Below, one piece after another: positions 1-8,364 of a stretch of 40,125 bases of DNA. How positions within the stretch are numbered: the stretch's first letter is position 1; each line of letters opens with the position of its first letter. Source of the DNA: Terriglobia bacterium. GTDB taxonomy: Bacteria > Acidobacteriota > Terriglobia > Terriglobales > Acidobacteriaceae. Where the stretch lies: positions 1 through 40,125 of the forward strand of contig JAJPJE010000020.1 in assembly GCA_021324365.1 (NCBI GenBank), written 5' to 3'. Position numbers and translations under genes: made by a program. The notes under the pieces are model-generated. The model searched no databases, had not been told where the DNA came from, and saw only the letters and a program-made list of their open reading frames with translations.

Positions 1-981
1 AACTGGACTCCGACCTACTACCTGCTCATTTCGACTTATACTTCGCTGGATCGCCTCGCGGATGCGAAGACTACCTATGCGGACGTCGTGAGGCGCGGCC
101 TTGACTCCGCCCGGTTTGATTTGGATCTTTACCAGCTTGCCTTTGCCGAACACGATCCTGCCGAAATGGAGCGGCAAGTAGAACGCTCGAAGGGCATTCC
201 GGGAGTCGAGGACGAAATACTCGCTTCCGAGGCTAATACGGCTGCTTATTATGGCCGTCTATCGGAAGCGCGCGAGTTTTCTCGTCAGGCCGCCGAATCT
301 GCGAAACGTTCGAACTTGGAAGAAGCTGCCGCAATTTACTACTCACTTTCTGGACTACGCGAAGCATTGTTTGGCAACAATGCCGAAGCGGCGCGTGCCA
401 CCGCCGCGCGCTCGCTCCCCACGGGTCGCGATGCGGAATATGCTACTGCTCTCAATTTCGCCTTCGCAGGGAACACTCAGCGCGCTCATGCGCTCGCGGC
501 CGATTTGGAAAAGCGATTTCCGGAAGATACCATCGTGCAATACAACTACTTGCCGACCATTCGCGCTCGGATTGCGCTTGATGACGGACATGCCTCCGAC
601 GCGATTGCTGCCCTTGAATCGGCCAGGGCCTATGAGCTCGGCGAGACTACTGACAGCACGATCGGCTGGACTGCCATGTACCCTGTTTATGTGCGCGGCC
701 TGGCCTATCTGGCTTCACGTCAGGGAACTGCTGCCGCCGAATTTCAGCGAATTTTGGATCATCCGGGGCTCGTGCTCAACGCACCCATCGGCGCGCTGGC
801 GCATCTGCAAATCGCCCGCGCCTACGCCCTGGAAGCGCAATCTTCCCAGAGACCTGATGCCAGCGCCGCTCACACTAAAGCCATCGCTGCCTATCAGGAT
901 TTCCTCACTTTGTGGAAAGATGCCGATTCTGACATTCCTATCCTCAAGCAAGCGAAGGCCGAATACGCAAAGCTGCAATAG
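1..981 (+). CDS. C-terminal part of a TPR protein, probably a Ser/Thr kinase or regulator with TPR tail (5' truncated by window)
   Basis: The frame is open from the first base, so the gene begins upstream and only its last 326 or so residues are here. An internal GTG at 88 is not a convincing start. The protein is all alpha-helical and Ala-rich. Loosely TPR-like helix pairs recur, for example around the AREFSRQAAESAKR and HLQIARAYALEAQ stretches. It ends with a segment (YQDFLTLWKDADSDIPIL) that I recall as the usual C-terminus of acidobacterial proteins made of a kinase or winged-helix head plus TPR repeats. That family assignment is inference, because the head domain is outside the window. 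No partner gene follows; the next 400 bases are non-coding. Confidence 0.8.
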   Translation, partial: NWTPTYYLLISTYTSLDRLADAKTTYADVVRRGLDSARFDLDLYQLAFAEHDPAEMERQVERSKGIPGVEDEILASEANTAAYYGRLSEAREFSRQAAESAKRSNLEEAAAIYYSLSGLREALFGNNAEAARATAARSLPTGRDAEYATALNFAFAGNTQRAHALAADLEKRFPEDTIVQYNYLPTIRARIALDDGHASDAIAALESARAYELGETTDSTIGWTAMYPVYVRGLAYLASRQGTAAAEFQRILDHPGLVLNAPIGALAHLQIARAYALEAQSSQRPDASAAHTKAIAAYQDFLTLWKDADSDIPILKQAKAEYAKLQ

Positions 982-1062
982 CTCCGAGTGTTCGTGCCTG
1001 CAAGAGAGATCCCATACCTTGAGGTTGGTTCCCCTCAATAAGTGCAGATCGCATGATCTATA

Positions 1063-1108
1063 GCTGTTCCAGCTTGAACAGCCGTGAGCTGCGACGGCTG
1101 CGCAGCTC
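1063..1108. repeat. Two adjacent perfect stem-loops downstream of the TPR gene
   Basis: The first stem-loop pairs GCTGTTC (1063-1069) with GAACAGC (1076-1082). The second pairs GAGCTGCG (1086-1093) with CGCAGCTC (1101-1108). They begin about 80 bases after the TPR stop codon. Neither has a T-tract, so a rho-independent terminator is not clearly supported. They could still stabilise the 3' end of the mRNA. Confidence 0.4.
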
Positions 1109-1116
1109 GGCGGAGG

Positions 1117-1170
1117 GAGTACACCGCAACAAATATCAGCGGCCGTAGCCATATCTGCCCAGTTTCCTAA
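1117..1170 (+). pseudogene. Decayed fragment of a paralogue of the exported protein at 1998-3134
   Basis: Codons 1117-1164 read EYTATNISGRSHICPV. The intact gene reads EYAATDIGGRSYICPV at 2928-2975, so 12 of 16 residues match in a continuous frame, and the DNA matches too (GGCCGTAGC.ATATCTGCCC). The fragment ends at a TAA at 1168. No open frame or start codon precedes it. It is best read as the last trace of a second, tandem copy of that gene. The rest of the 982-1384 gap shows only the hairpins at 1063-1108. Confidence 0.6.
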
Positions 1171-1384
1171 CTTCGAACGGCTCGATGATAATCCACAATC
1201 GCTGAAGGATCGCGGCTATCCTTATCCAGTTATCCTTCCGGGAACGCAGGTTACAAATCCAAACTCCGCGCAAAGCGGTTCGATTGCTAGATGACATTTG
1301 TCATAACAAGGCCGTGACGATCCCCACTATTGGCCATATCACACTAGAGCAACACTCGTTTCGTTACAGACAAGGAGCGTTCGC

Positions 1385-1926
1385 GTGAAGAAGAACCGGG
1401 TTGCTGTGCTCTTTTTGCTGACCGCGTTTGCGACTGGTGCCATCGCGCAAGCAGCCCCTGCCACTCCTGAACCGGAATTGAAAAAGCTTGATTACTTCGC
1501 CGGCAATTGGACGAGCGAAGCAACCGTTCATTCCGGCCCCTGGGGCGGCGGCGGTGCATTCAGTGACAGCGTGAAGCTGAGTGGCTGAAAGGCCGCTTCT
1601 TCCTAATCAGCCATTCCGATTTCTCGATGCCGCCAGAACTCGGCGGTCCCGGCAGCTCTATCGCAATGCTCGGGTACGATTCTGGAAAAGGGGAATATAC
1701 AGAGGAAAGATTAGACAGCTCCGGTCGTCATGTCGTCCCTGCCGGATTATTGAACGGGGATCCATGGACATGGACTGGTCAGAACAACTATGGTGGGATG
1801 ACCATTCAGAACCGGAGGACTATTAAAATGATTTCGCCGGGTTCATACACCATGAAATATGAAGTTTCAGCTGACGGCGGATCTACGTGGTTGCCTTTTT
1901 TCAATGGCAAGGCAACCAAGAAGTAG
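1385..1926 (+). pseudogene. DUF1579-family exported protein, interrupted by a one-base frameshift
   Basis: Translation starts at GTG 1385 behind AAGGAG (1372-1377). A signal peptide follows (KKNRVAVLFLLTAFATGAIAQA), then LKKLDYFAGNWTSEATV, the usual opening of DUF1579 domains. The frame stops at TGA 1586-1588. The homologous continuation starts in another frame at about 1582 (WLKGRFFLISHSDFSMP) and runs to the stop at 1924-1926. Restoring one base near 1580 would join the two into a normal protein of about 180 residues. No slippery heptamer is visible at the junction, so programmed frameshifting is unlikely. It is either a recent pseudogene or a sequencing error. The function of DUF1579 proteins is not established. 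Confidence 0.8.
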
Positions 1927-1944
1927 GCACCATCAAATGGCGCC
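1926..1944 (+). terminator. Possible weak terminator hairpin
   Basis: GGCACCAT (1926-1933) and ATGGCGCC (1937-1944) form a stem with one mismatch, directly at the stop codon of the DUF1579 gene. A short pyrimidine stretch (TTCTGT) follows. The T-tract is poor, so the call is tentative. Confidence 0.35.
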
Positions 1945-1997
1945 TTCTGTAAAAGCGACTATACTTTTGCGAACGTCTATGACCGGGGGTGTCTTTG

Positions 1998-3134
1998 ATG
2001 CACCGAGTTCCAATCGCTATGCTGATCGTTTCAATTTGTTTTTGCGTTACCGCTGGAGCAACTGACACCACTCCCAAAAAAGTAAGCTCCGGCGAACTCA
2101 TGCAGATCATCGCATCTGCGCAAGGTACATCAGATGGAGACCTGGCGCAGAAGCTCAATGGGATGGTGTTGACGGATCGTTTGAGCGGCACCCGCCTGGC
2201 CGACTTGACGAGCAAATTACCGGGAGACAAGTCGCGCGTACAGCTCATGCTCCTAGCCGACCCGTCGATCTTTCTGCTGCCCCCTGCCGATGAAATGCCA
2301 CGTGATGCATCGCCAAGCGCCGCAGCAGCGCGCGATATGTTGCTCAAGCTTGTGGACTACGTGAACCGAACCGTTCGCCAGTTGCCCAACCTTATGGCTA
2401 CTCGCTTCAGCAACGGATTCGAAGATCAGCCGAGAGAAGAATGGTCCGGTCCCTACGGCATCGAGACCCGCTTTTATCAGCCTCTTCACTGGGTTGGAAG
2501 CCTCAAGATGGAAGTGACTTATCGAGATCGGAAAGAGATCGAAGAAAAGGGAGTGAAAGTCGAAAAGAAAGGAAATGGTGTTGGAGGTCTGATCACGAGC
2601 GGCGAGTTCGGGCCGATTCTCTCCATGGTCCTGGCTGACGCCGTGAAAGGGAAGATCACGTGGACCCGCTGGGAGAAAAGCAGTGACGGAACGTTGGCTG
2701 TTTTCCATTACCAGGTCCCACATGAAAAGTCACATTACTATGTGAAGTTCTGCTGTATCGTAGGGAGCTTTAACACAGCTGGTACAGCGGACATGCAGGT
2801 GTGGAATGAGCGCGCTGCCTATCACGGCGACATTGTGTTCAGCCCGGCAGACGGTTCCATCCGACTGCTGACCGTGGAAGCCGATTTGGCCGCTGGAGCT
2901 TTGGTCACCGATGCCGGGATTGCGATCGAGTACGCAGCAACGGATATCGGAGGCCGTAGCTATATCTGCCCGGTAAGGAGCGTTTCGATGCTGCAGTCGC
3001 ACAGCGCGCAAAAGCGTGACGCGATTTCGCACCCTGATTACGAGGGTCCAGTCAAAACGTTCCTGAATGATGTGAGATTCAGTAATTACCGCCGCTTTGG
3101 AGCGGAAACGAAGATATCCACTAATTTACGCTAA
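1998..3134 (+). CDS. Exported protein of unknown function, acidobacterial type
   Basis: The protein has 378 residues if started at ATG 1998. A GTG nine bases upstream is also in frame. A G-rich stretch precedes the start. An N-terminal signal peptide (MHRVPIAMLIVSICFCVTAGA) predicts export. The mature part carries a VTYRDRKEIEEKG segment, then SGEFGPILSMVLADA, FHYQVPHEKSHYYVKFC and, near the end, IGGRSYICPVRSVSM. I recall this set of motifs from uncharacterised proteins that recur in Acidobacteriota genomes. I know no activity for them and see no catalytic motif. It stands alone, 72 bases after the broken DUF1579 gene. A decayed second copy of its C-terminal motif lies at 1117-1170. Confidence 0.85.
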   Translation: MHRVPIAMLIVSICFCVTAGATDTTPKKVSSGELMQIIASAQGTSDGDLAQKLNGMVLTDRLSGTRLADLTSKLPGDKSRVQLMLLADPSIFLLPPADEMPRDASPSAAAARDMLLKLVDYVNRTVRQLPNLMATRFSNGFEDQPREEWSGPYGIETRFYQPLHWVGSLKMEVTYRDRKEIEEKGVKVEKKGNGVGGLITSGEFGPILSMVLADAVKGKITWTRWEKSSDGTLAVFHYQVPHEKSHYYVKFCCIVGSFNTAGTADMQVWNERAAYHGDIVFSPADGSIRLLTVEADLAAGALVTDAGIAIEYAATDIGGRSYICPVRSVSMLQSHSAQKRDAISHPDYEGPVKTFLNDVRFSNYRRFGAETKISTNLR

Positions 3135-3335
3135 GGGTGAGGGGGTGACTGCATGGCGGTTGAAGGGTTTGGTGGCTCGTGAACCGCCAACACCACTCAA
3201 CTTTGAATCCCTGTTCCTCCGCACGTGGAGCCGTTCTTCTTCCGTGAAGGCGTTCAAATCAGCTGCAAACGACAACATAAAAGCTCAGCATCTCCAGACG
3301 CTGTGCTCTTGAGTGACCGGATGTGAAATGCGGAG

Positions 3336-3730
3336 TTATGGCTGCAGGTTGAGCAAGCGGCCGATCTCCTGCTGCAAACCCGACGCTCCCGCATTGTTCA
3401 GAGCTTCCTTTAGCAGATAGTTTGCTCGGCCGTCAGTTGTAGAACCAGGCGCAGCCTGCAAGCTCGCACGTGCGACGGCCAAACCTTTAGAGCTGATGAT
3501 CGATTTTACAGACGCGACACGCGACTGCACGAGTTGATGCTGATTAGAGTGTGAAGACTGTGAACCGCAGAGATATCACCGACCAAGGACGTTTGGCGGC
3601 GTTGTACTTCATAGCCGTCCTCTGGCAACAGATTACCGAAGTCGAACGTGACCATCGCATTGAAATGTTTTTCTGTTCTAGATTCGTAAGTGCTTGCAGC
3701 ATCTACGGCTAGAGCCAAAATTTTATAGCG
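3336..3730 (-). pseudogene. Broken gene of unknown function in two frames
   Basis: Two minus-strand segments both look protein-like. The upstream one (3730 down to about 3520) reads LALAVDAASTYESRTEKHFN and then FGNLLPEDGYEVQRRQ. The downstream one (about 3545 down to 3336) reads VQSRVASVKSIISSKGLAVA and then KEALNNAGASGLQQEIGRLL. They lie in different frames, and the first is preceded by an in-frame stop at 3731-3733 with no good start codon. A single gene that has lost its start and gained a frameshift near 3540 explains both. I do not recognise the family. The downstream piece alone could be a 64-residue protein. Confidence 0.35.
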
Positions 3731-3799
3731 TTAAGGCTGTGTTCGTAATAAGGGCTTGCTGGTGCACCGCTGAACGTCTCTAGCGACGCAAAAGAAACG

Positions 3800-3820
3800 G
3801 CCCGCTCGGGGCGAGCGGGC
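3800..3820 (-). terminator. Rho-independent-type terminator for the 3851-4258 gene
   Basis: There is a perfect 8-bp stem, GCCCGCTC (3800-3807) with GAGCGGGC (3813-3820), around a 5-base loop. It lies 30 bases past the stop codon of the minus-strand gene. Read on that strand, a T-rich tail (GTTTCTTTT) follows the stem. Confidence 0.75.
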
Positions 3821-3850
3821 TCCACAGTTCACACACTCTCGACAAACTTG

Positions 3851-4258
3851 TTAATGCTGTTCCGGATGGTTGTCGCGATCGTGGCGATTGCCCTGGTCAT
3901 TCTGGTTATGACGCCAATTCCAGTACTGCTGCTGATCCCGCTGGTCCAGCCGGTTATAGTCGGTGTAATTGCGGTGATTGTCATTCAGCCAACGACGGTA
4001 CTGTGACTCTTCCTGTGCGTTCCATTGATGGTAGTCGTTGTGGGAGCGATCGTAGTAGCGGCCGTTCTGGTTGTAGTCGCGATTCTGATTGTTGTAGTCG
4101 CGATCGCGATTGTCACGATTCTGGTTGTTGTAGTTGCGATCGTTGTCACGGTTCTGGTCCTGATCTTGCGGGACAGGTTGGGCGTGCATCATCATCGCTG
4201 GTGCGATCAGAGCCGCGCCCAGCGTTATGGAACTTAGAACTTTGCAAATACGAAACAT
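3851..4258 (-). CDS. Small exported low-complexity Asn/Asp/Arg/Tyr-rich protein
   Basis: The start is ATG at 4258, preceded by GGAAGGAGAC at good spacing. The frame stays open further upstream, but that extension has no such site. The 135-residue product has a signal peptide (MFRICKVLSSITLGAALIAPAMMMHAQ) and then an almost pure N/D/R/Q/Y region. A 12-residue unit (YNNQNRDN/Y) is repeated, which shows in the DNA as two copies about 36 bases apart in 4080-4140. The C-terminal half alternates aromatic and charged residues (WNAQEESQYRRWLNDNHRNY, then YWNWRHNQND). No enzyme motif is present. It is presumably a secreted or periplasmic hydrophilic protein. Its composition recalls the unrelated gene at 24391-24831. 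Confidence 0.8.
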   Translation of the reverse strand: MFRICKVLSSITLGAALIAPAMMMHAQPVPQDQDQNRDNDRNYNNQNRDNRDRDYNNQNRDYNQNGRYYDRSHNDYHQWNAQEESQYRRWLNDNHRNYTDYNRLDQRDQQQYWNWRHNQNDQGNRHDRDNHPEQH

Positions 4259-4547
4259 CTGCTCGGTCTCCTTCCATTTTTCGATGCAGGCCCGAAAAAG
4301 CGTGACAAGGGTCAAAACCGGCCTTCTCACGGGCGGACTCCTGCTTTTGTCACGAAGATGGACAGTCTCGAGGCAACCCGAGAGGAGGAAGGCCCAACCC
4401 GCACAGGAGAATTGAAACCGTATCACCCCAATCGGCTGTGTTTCGAAGTGATGGCTCGACTGAATCGAATAACCACTACTCACAAAATCACTCAGGCGGG
4501 AAGCACAAAATGAACGTGGACGAAGTTTGGAAAGCAGGGCGAGGCGA

Positions 4548-6146
4548 TCACTCGACGCGGTTCGAAACCGGCTGCAGATTTGATATTTCCCCTGGGGCTA
4601 AGTCGGAAATGCTTACCCGGTTACGCCCAGTCGCCTTGCCTTGGTAAAGCGCCAAATCGGCGCGGCGCAGCAGCGATTCTGGAACATCCTCCGGTCGCGA
4701 CAGTGTCATACCTATTGTGGCAGTCACGAAGAGCGGCTTCGCATTCATCGTGATCGGGTGCTCGGCAATTTTGGTGCGGATTCGTTCTGCAATCTGCAGA
4801 GCTGATGTGCGATCGCAATCGGTCACGATCACCAGGAATTCTTCCCCACCGTAGCGGCCGACGTAATCATGTGCGCGCAAGCAGTCCTGCATACGAGTGC
4901 ACGCGGAAACAATCGCAACGTCGCCCGAGGCGTGTCCGAAATTGTCGTTAATGGCCTTGAAGTGATCGAGATCAATCAGCAACACCGCGAGTTCATGCGC
5001 TGAGCGTGACGCACGTGACAGTTCACGCTCAAGCGCAGCCAGTATGGCACTCCGGTTCATCGCTCCCGTCATGCTGTCATGTGTAGCACGGTATTCCAAC
5101 GCTTCGCGAGTGCGCGCCAACTCGAAGAATGATTCGCGGACGGTCGCCAGCGAGTTGCGGAGTTTCTTGCTTAGGATCTGCTGATTGGCGAAAAGCAAGA
5201 TCGCCAGCGCCACCACCGCAATGAACGAGACCAGGACACGAAATTCGCGGATGGTCACAGGGGCATGGCCGAATTTCATGCTCCAGATGGCCATCACAGG
5301 AACCGACAGCATCGCGCAGATGGCGAGGCGGCTGATCCACGTAGCGTGCATGGCATCTTCGTCTTCGGTGACCAACGACTCGCGTTGGGATGAACTGCCG
5401 GGCTCCAGCGATGCCGCCCACACCATGGTTGTAACCGCCAGCACAAGCGGAATGTCATGGGGACTGCCCGTGTAATAGTCATTCTTATCCATGGCGATGT
5501 TGATGAAAAAAGAACTGATGGTATATCCCACCGAGGCGAGCAGGAGCGCACCGTAGAGGCTTCGCCAGCCGCCAGAGGAGCTGTACCAAAGCATCAGCCA
5601 GCCAATAATCAGAACGATGGATTCGATTACGTAGAGGACATTAAAACTGGCACCGTAGTGAAGGCGGTCCGGAACAAGGTACTGCCAAGGTATGACAACG
5701 AAAGAGTAAAGATACATCCACCAGACCGCAATCATGGCGAGCGGCATCCCGACCAGCGACGGCATCCTCCGGTGTTCATGAGGAATTGTCGCAAGCGCCG
5801 CCATCATCGGCACGAGATGCAGAAAGAGGACGATGTCGAGAACGGTGGGTGCGTTTACGTCGGCATGAAGGACAAGTTCGAAATAAACCCAGGTTCCTGA
5901 GCTGATGAACCAGAGCGCAGCGCCTGAGGTCATCAGCATCCAGAATTTGCGCGCGCGACCGTGAGATCCACGCAAGTTACTGGCGAAGGCGACGAGGACG
6001 AGTGCGATCAGCGCAGGTTGCGCGATATCGGCAAAAATCGTGAGCTCATGCGAAGGCTTCGCGGCGGCGGATACGAAGGCATAGACCACCACCAGAACGG
6101 TGGAGGCGGCCACCAGTAAGCTGCGAAACTGACTTCGATTTAGCAC
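4548..6146 (-). CDS. Membrane-bound diguanylate cyclase (GGDEF protein)
   Basis: The 532-residue protein starts at GTG 6146 with AGGTGG just upstream. The N-terminal 330 or so residues hold about nine hydrophobic segments, forming a membrane sensory module I cannot name. The C-terminal part is a GGDEF domain that makes cyclic-di-GMP from two GTP. It contains DSMTGAMNRSA, LLIDLDHFKAINDNFGHASGD and the active-site GGEEF at residues 433-437. An RAHD motif lies five residues before GGEEF, matching the RxxD inhibitory site, so product feedback is expected. No EAL or HD-GYP phosphodiesterase domain is attached. The gene ends well before the neighbour at 4258, and cutC lies upstream on the same strand with a 209-base gap. 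Confidence 0.95.
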   Translation of the reverse strand: MLNRSQFRSLLVAASTVLVVVYAFVSAAAKPSHELTIFADIAQPALIALVLVAFASNLRGSHGRARKFWMLMTSGAALWFISSGTWVYFELVLHADVNAPTVLDIVLFLHLVPMMAALATIPHEHRRMPSLVGMPLAMIAVWWMYLYSFVVIPWQYLVPDRLHYGASFNVLYVIESIVLIIGWLMLWYSSSGGWRSLYGALLLASVGYTISSFFINIAMDKNDYYTGSPHDIPLVLAVTTMVWAASLEPGSSSQRESLVTEDEDAMHATWISRLAICAMLSVPVMAIWSMKFGHAPVTIREFRVLVSFIAVVALAILLFANQQILSKKLRNSLATVRESFFELARTREALEYRATHDSMTGAMNRSAILAALERELSRASRSAHELAVLLIDLDHFKAINDNFGHASGDVAIVSACTRMQDCLRAHDYVGRYGGEEFLVIVTDCDRTSALQIAERIRTKIAEHPITMNAKPLFVTATIGMTLSRPEDVPESLLRRADLALYQGKATGRNRVSISDLAPGEISNLQPVSNRVE

Positions 6147-6355
6147 ACGAGTCCACCTGTGGTGGCTCAGTCGGACGGGAGGACTTAATTCCGATTACGC
6201 CGCCAGGATCAATATGAATGCTGGCATCTTATCCGAGTTCCATGGGCTCTCGGACGTGACCAAAGTCACATTCGAGGGCACAAGTAATTCACAGCAGCGT
6301 ACAAAATCAACAGCTTTTTCCACAAATACTGGTGGCGGGGCGGGGATGTACCGTT

Positions 6356-7099
6356 TTAGCTTGATTTTTGATCGGAACTCACGATGCTCCGCACAAGTTC
6401 GCGATCTGTTAGCTGATAGAGGTCTTCCCGGGGTTGCAGCGAGCCGCCAAACGTGACCTCCGGCCTGGCTCGGGTGGAAGTGTCGACCTGGTTCTTAAAG
6501 GCGGTCAAGTGAACTTGCGTGCATCCTGTTCTGCGCACAACTTCTGCGATATGGGACGGCCGAATGCCGCCGCCCGGCAGGATTTCGATTCTTCCGCGGG
6601 CGTATTGAATGATCTCTCGGATCAAATCAATTCCTTCAGGAACTGTGTCCTGCTGACCGCTCGTGAGGATGCGAGTGAATCCGAGATCTACGAGCTGGTC
6701 GAGAGCGGCTCGGGGATCGGGTGTCACATCGAATGCCCGGTGAAAAACGCGTTGCTGAACGCCCATTCGCTGGAGGATTCGGCGGCAACGGTTGGCGTCG
6801 ACGGTGCCATCTGGATTTAGGATCCCAAATACTAGTCCGTCGGCGCCGTTGGCCAGAGCAATTTCGGCATCGCGCTCCATCGAAGCCATTTCAGCCTCGG
6901 CGTAGCAGAAACCACCGGCGCGAGGCCGAATCATCACCATCACGGGAATCTTCAGACGTGCTTTTGCTTCGAGAATGGTTCCGATAGAGGGCGTGAGTCC
7001 TCCCAGAAATAAAGCGGAACATAATTCGATGCGATCCGCTCCGCCGGCCTCGGCTTCGATGGCGTCATCAATCGACCCACAGCAGATTTCAACGAGCAT
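6356..7099 (-). CDS. cutC: Copper homeostasis protein CutC
   Basis: The 247-residue length is normal for the family. The ATG at 7099 is preceded only by a weak A-rich ribosome site. The sequence opens with LVEICCGSIDDAIEAEAGGA and DRIELCSALFLGGLTPS. PVMVMIRPRAGGFCY, FHRAFDVTPDP and LTSGQQDTVPEG follow, then ILPGGGIRPSHI, all hallmarks of CutC, a TIM-barrel cytoplasmic protein. Its role in copper handling is historical, and the exact biochemical reaction remains uncertain. It could be co-transcribed with the diguanylate cyclase downstream, but the 209-base gap argues for separate transcription. The start faces the PEP-CTERM gene at 7333 across an AT-rich shared upstream region. Confidence 0.95.
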   Translation of the reverse strand: MLVEICCGSIDDAIEAEAGGADRIELCSALFLGGLTPSIGTILEAKARLKIPVMVMIRPRAGGFCYAEAEMASMERDAEIALANGADGLVFGILNPDGTVDANRCRRILQRMGVQQRVFHRAFDVTPDPRAALDQLVDLGFTRILTSGQQDTVPEGIDLIREIIQYARGRIEILPGGGIRPSHIAEVVRRTGCTQVHLTAFKNQVDTSTRARPEVTFGGSLQPREDLYQLTDRELVRSIVSSDQKSS

Positions 7100-7332
7100 T
7101 TCTTATTTGTCTTCCGTTGGCACGTTTATTTACGCACCGCGAACAGATTAAAAATTGTTTAAAATTTCCGTTGCGAATTGCAGTTTCGGAAGAATATGTT
7201 ACTGCGACTTGGTGTTGTTCTGGTCGAGCTCAACAATTTCTTCTAGCTGAATGTAACGATCGGCGGACACTGGTCACTATCACCCAAAGGCGACTTGCGT
7301 TAACACGTGGTTTCTGTTCACGGAGGCGATCC

Positions 7333-8046
7333 ATGAAGATTGGTAGCGGCTTGATTTTGTTATTGGCTTCATTAATTCTGATCTTATGCTCCGCTTGTTT
7401 TGCAACTCCTATCTCGATATCGGGGACAGCGTCAAGCGACACTGATAATAATCAAACTGTTTTGATGTCATTCGGGAATGGCCAAACTCTGAACTACGGA
7501 AACATGGGTATGTTCATCGACAGCAATACTAGAAATTGCGTAGTCGGTGACCCCTGCCAGATTACCCAATCGTTCACAGATGTGAATGCGGTCGTGAATG
7601 CTACTGGTCCGCACAACAATCAGATGATATGGCTTCAACTCAACTTCAACATGATTACCGATCCCGTAACAGCGGCAAATCCGTTCCCCACAACATTCGC
7701 GACCGGCACATTTACAGGCCTCCTGGGATTCTATACCTGTGCGCCGGATGTGGTGGCCGCAAATGATTGCGGCGTTCCGCTTGACTTGAAGCTTCAATAC
7801 AACCCGACCCTGAACCAGGACTGCGGAGACAGTGCTGACGTGCTCTGCCTTTACAGTCTGTCTGGCATTGCGCAAGGATTTACGGGCACCACAGAAGCCC
7901 ACCCTGTTGGCATAGCAACCGCGGACTTTCAGTTTTCAGGAACAGCAAATTTGATTCCTGAACCATCCAGTTTCGTATTACTTGGAACAGGTCTGATTGG
8001 ATGGTTGGGAAGAAGCTTGCGCCGAAAAACTCTTACAAAAGCCTAG
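7333..8046 (+). CDS. PEP-CTERM sorting-domain exported protein
   Basis: The start is ATG 7333, preceded by GGAGG at 7322-7326. The open frame reaches back to 7117, but that part is not protein-like. The 237-residue product has a signal peptide (MKIGSGLILLLASLILILCSACFA) and a beta-rich, Asn/Thr-rich body with a few cysteines. The C-terminal tripartite signal is PEP at about residues 209-211, a hydrophobic stretch (SFVLLGTGLIGWLG) and a basic tail (RSLRRKTLTKA). PEP-CTERM proteins are sorted in the envelope by an exosortase, usually along with exopolysaccharide production. No exosortase gene is in this window. The body has no recognised domain. A second PEP-CTERM gene follows 318 bases downstream. 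Confidence 0.9.
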   Translation: MKIGSGLILLLASLILILCSACFATPISISGTASSDTDNNQTVLMSFGNGQTLNYGNMGMFIDSNTRNCVVGDPCQITQSFTDVNAVVNATGPHNNQMIWLQLNFNMITDPVTAANPFPTTFATGTFTGLLGFYTCAPDVVAANDCGVPLDLKLQYNPTLNQDCGDSADVLCLYSLSGIAQGFTGTTEAHPVGIATADFQFSGTANLIPEPSSFVLLGTGLIGWLGRSLRRKTLTKA

Positions 8047-8364
8047 TTACCGCTGCCGCTAATTCGGATTTCAGCGCACCTTAAGTTGGCTCTGATCATC
8101 GGGAACAGCAGCGCGATCGCAGATTGGGTTCCAACAATCCCATCCATTATCAAGTTTCGCTGAAGGACCGCTCCCGCAGTGGCAACTGCAAGCACTTGCA
8201 GTTTAGCTGCTGTACTTTGCAGTGCTAACCTCAGCGCCTACAGGCGTGATCCGCATTTCGCGCACCTAATCTCTTGAAAACAAAGATGTGCAAAGTGGAA
8301 GTGCGTTCAGTCCCCTTTTGGAGCTTCGATTGCACGAAGAGCCTGCACCGAAGGAGTCCCCCAC
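8047..8364 (+). promoter_or_regulatory. Intergenic region between the two PEP-CTERM genes, with a 20-bp perfect palindrome
   Basis: No gene is visible here. At 8184-8203 AACTGCAAG and CTTGCAGTT form a perfect 9-bp inverted repeat around CA. A partial repeat (ACTTTGCAGT) follows at about 8214-8223. The T-tract is absent, so it is more likely an operator or an RNA hairpin than a terminator. I looked for a sigma-54 -24/-12 promoter, which PrsK/PrsR-controlled PEP-CTERM genes often have, but the GG-to-GC spacing did not fit. Confidence 0.45.

Noticed and set aside
1570-1590. Programmed -1 frameshift in the DUF1579 gene
   Set aside because: No X XXY YYZ slippery heptamer or downstream structure is present at the junction, and the family is not known for recoding.
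4003-4237. Plus-strand open frames rich in Val/Ile or Cys/Ser
   Set aside because: They are antisense shadows of the Asn/Arg-rich exported protein; its repeat composition creates long open frames on the other strand, and they have no start site or family signature.
4555-4580. Possible tRNA T-arm (GGTTCGAAACC-like sequence)
   Set aside because: It lies inside the end of the diguanylate cyclase gene and no cloverleaf can be drawn around it.
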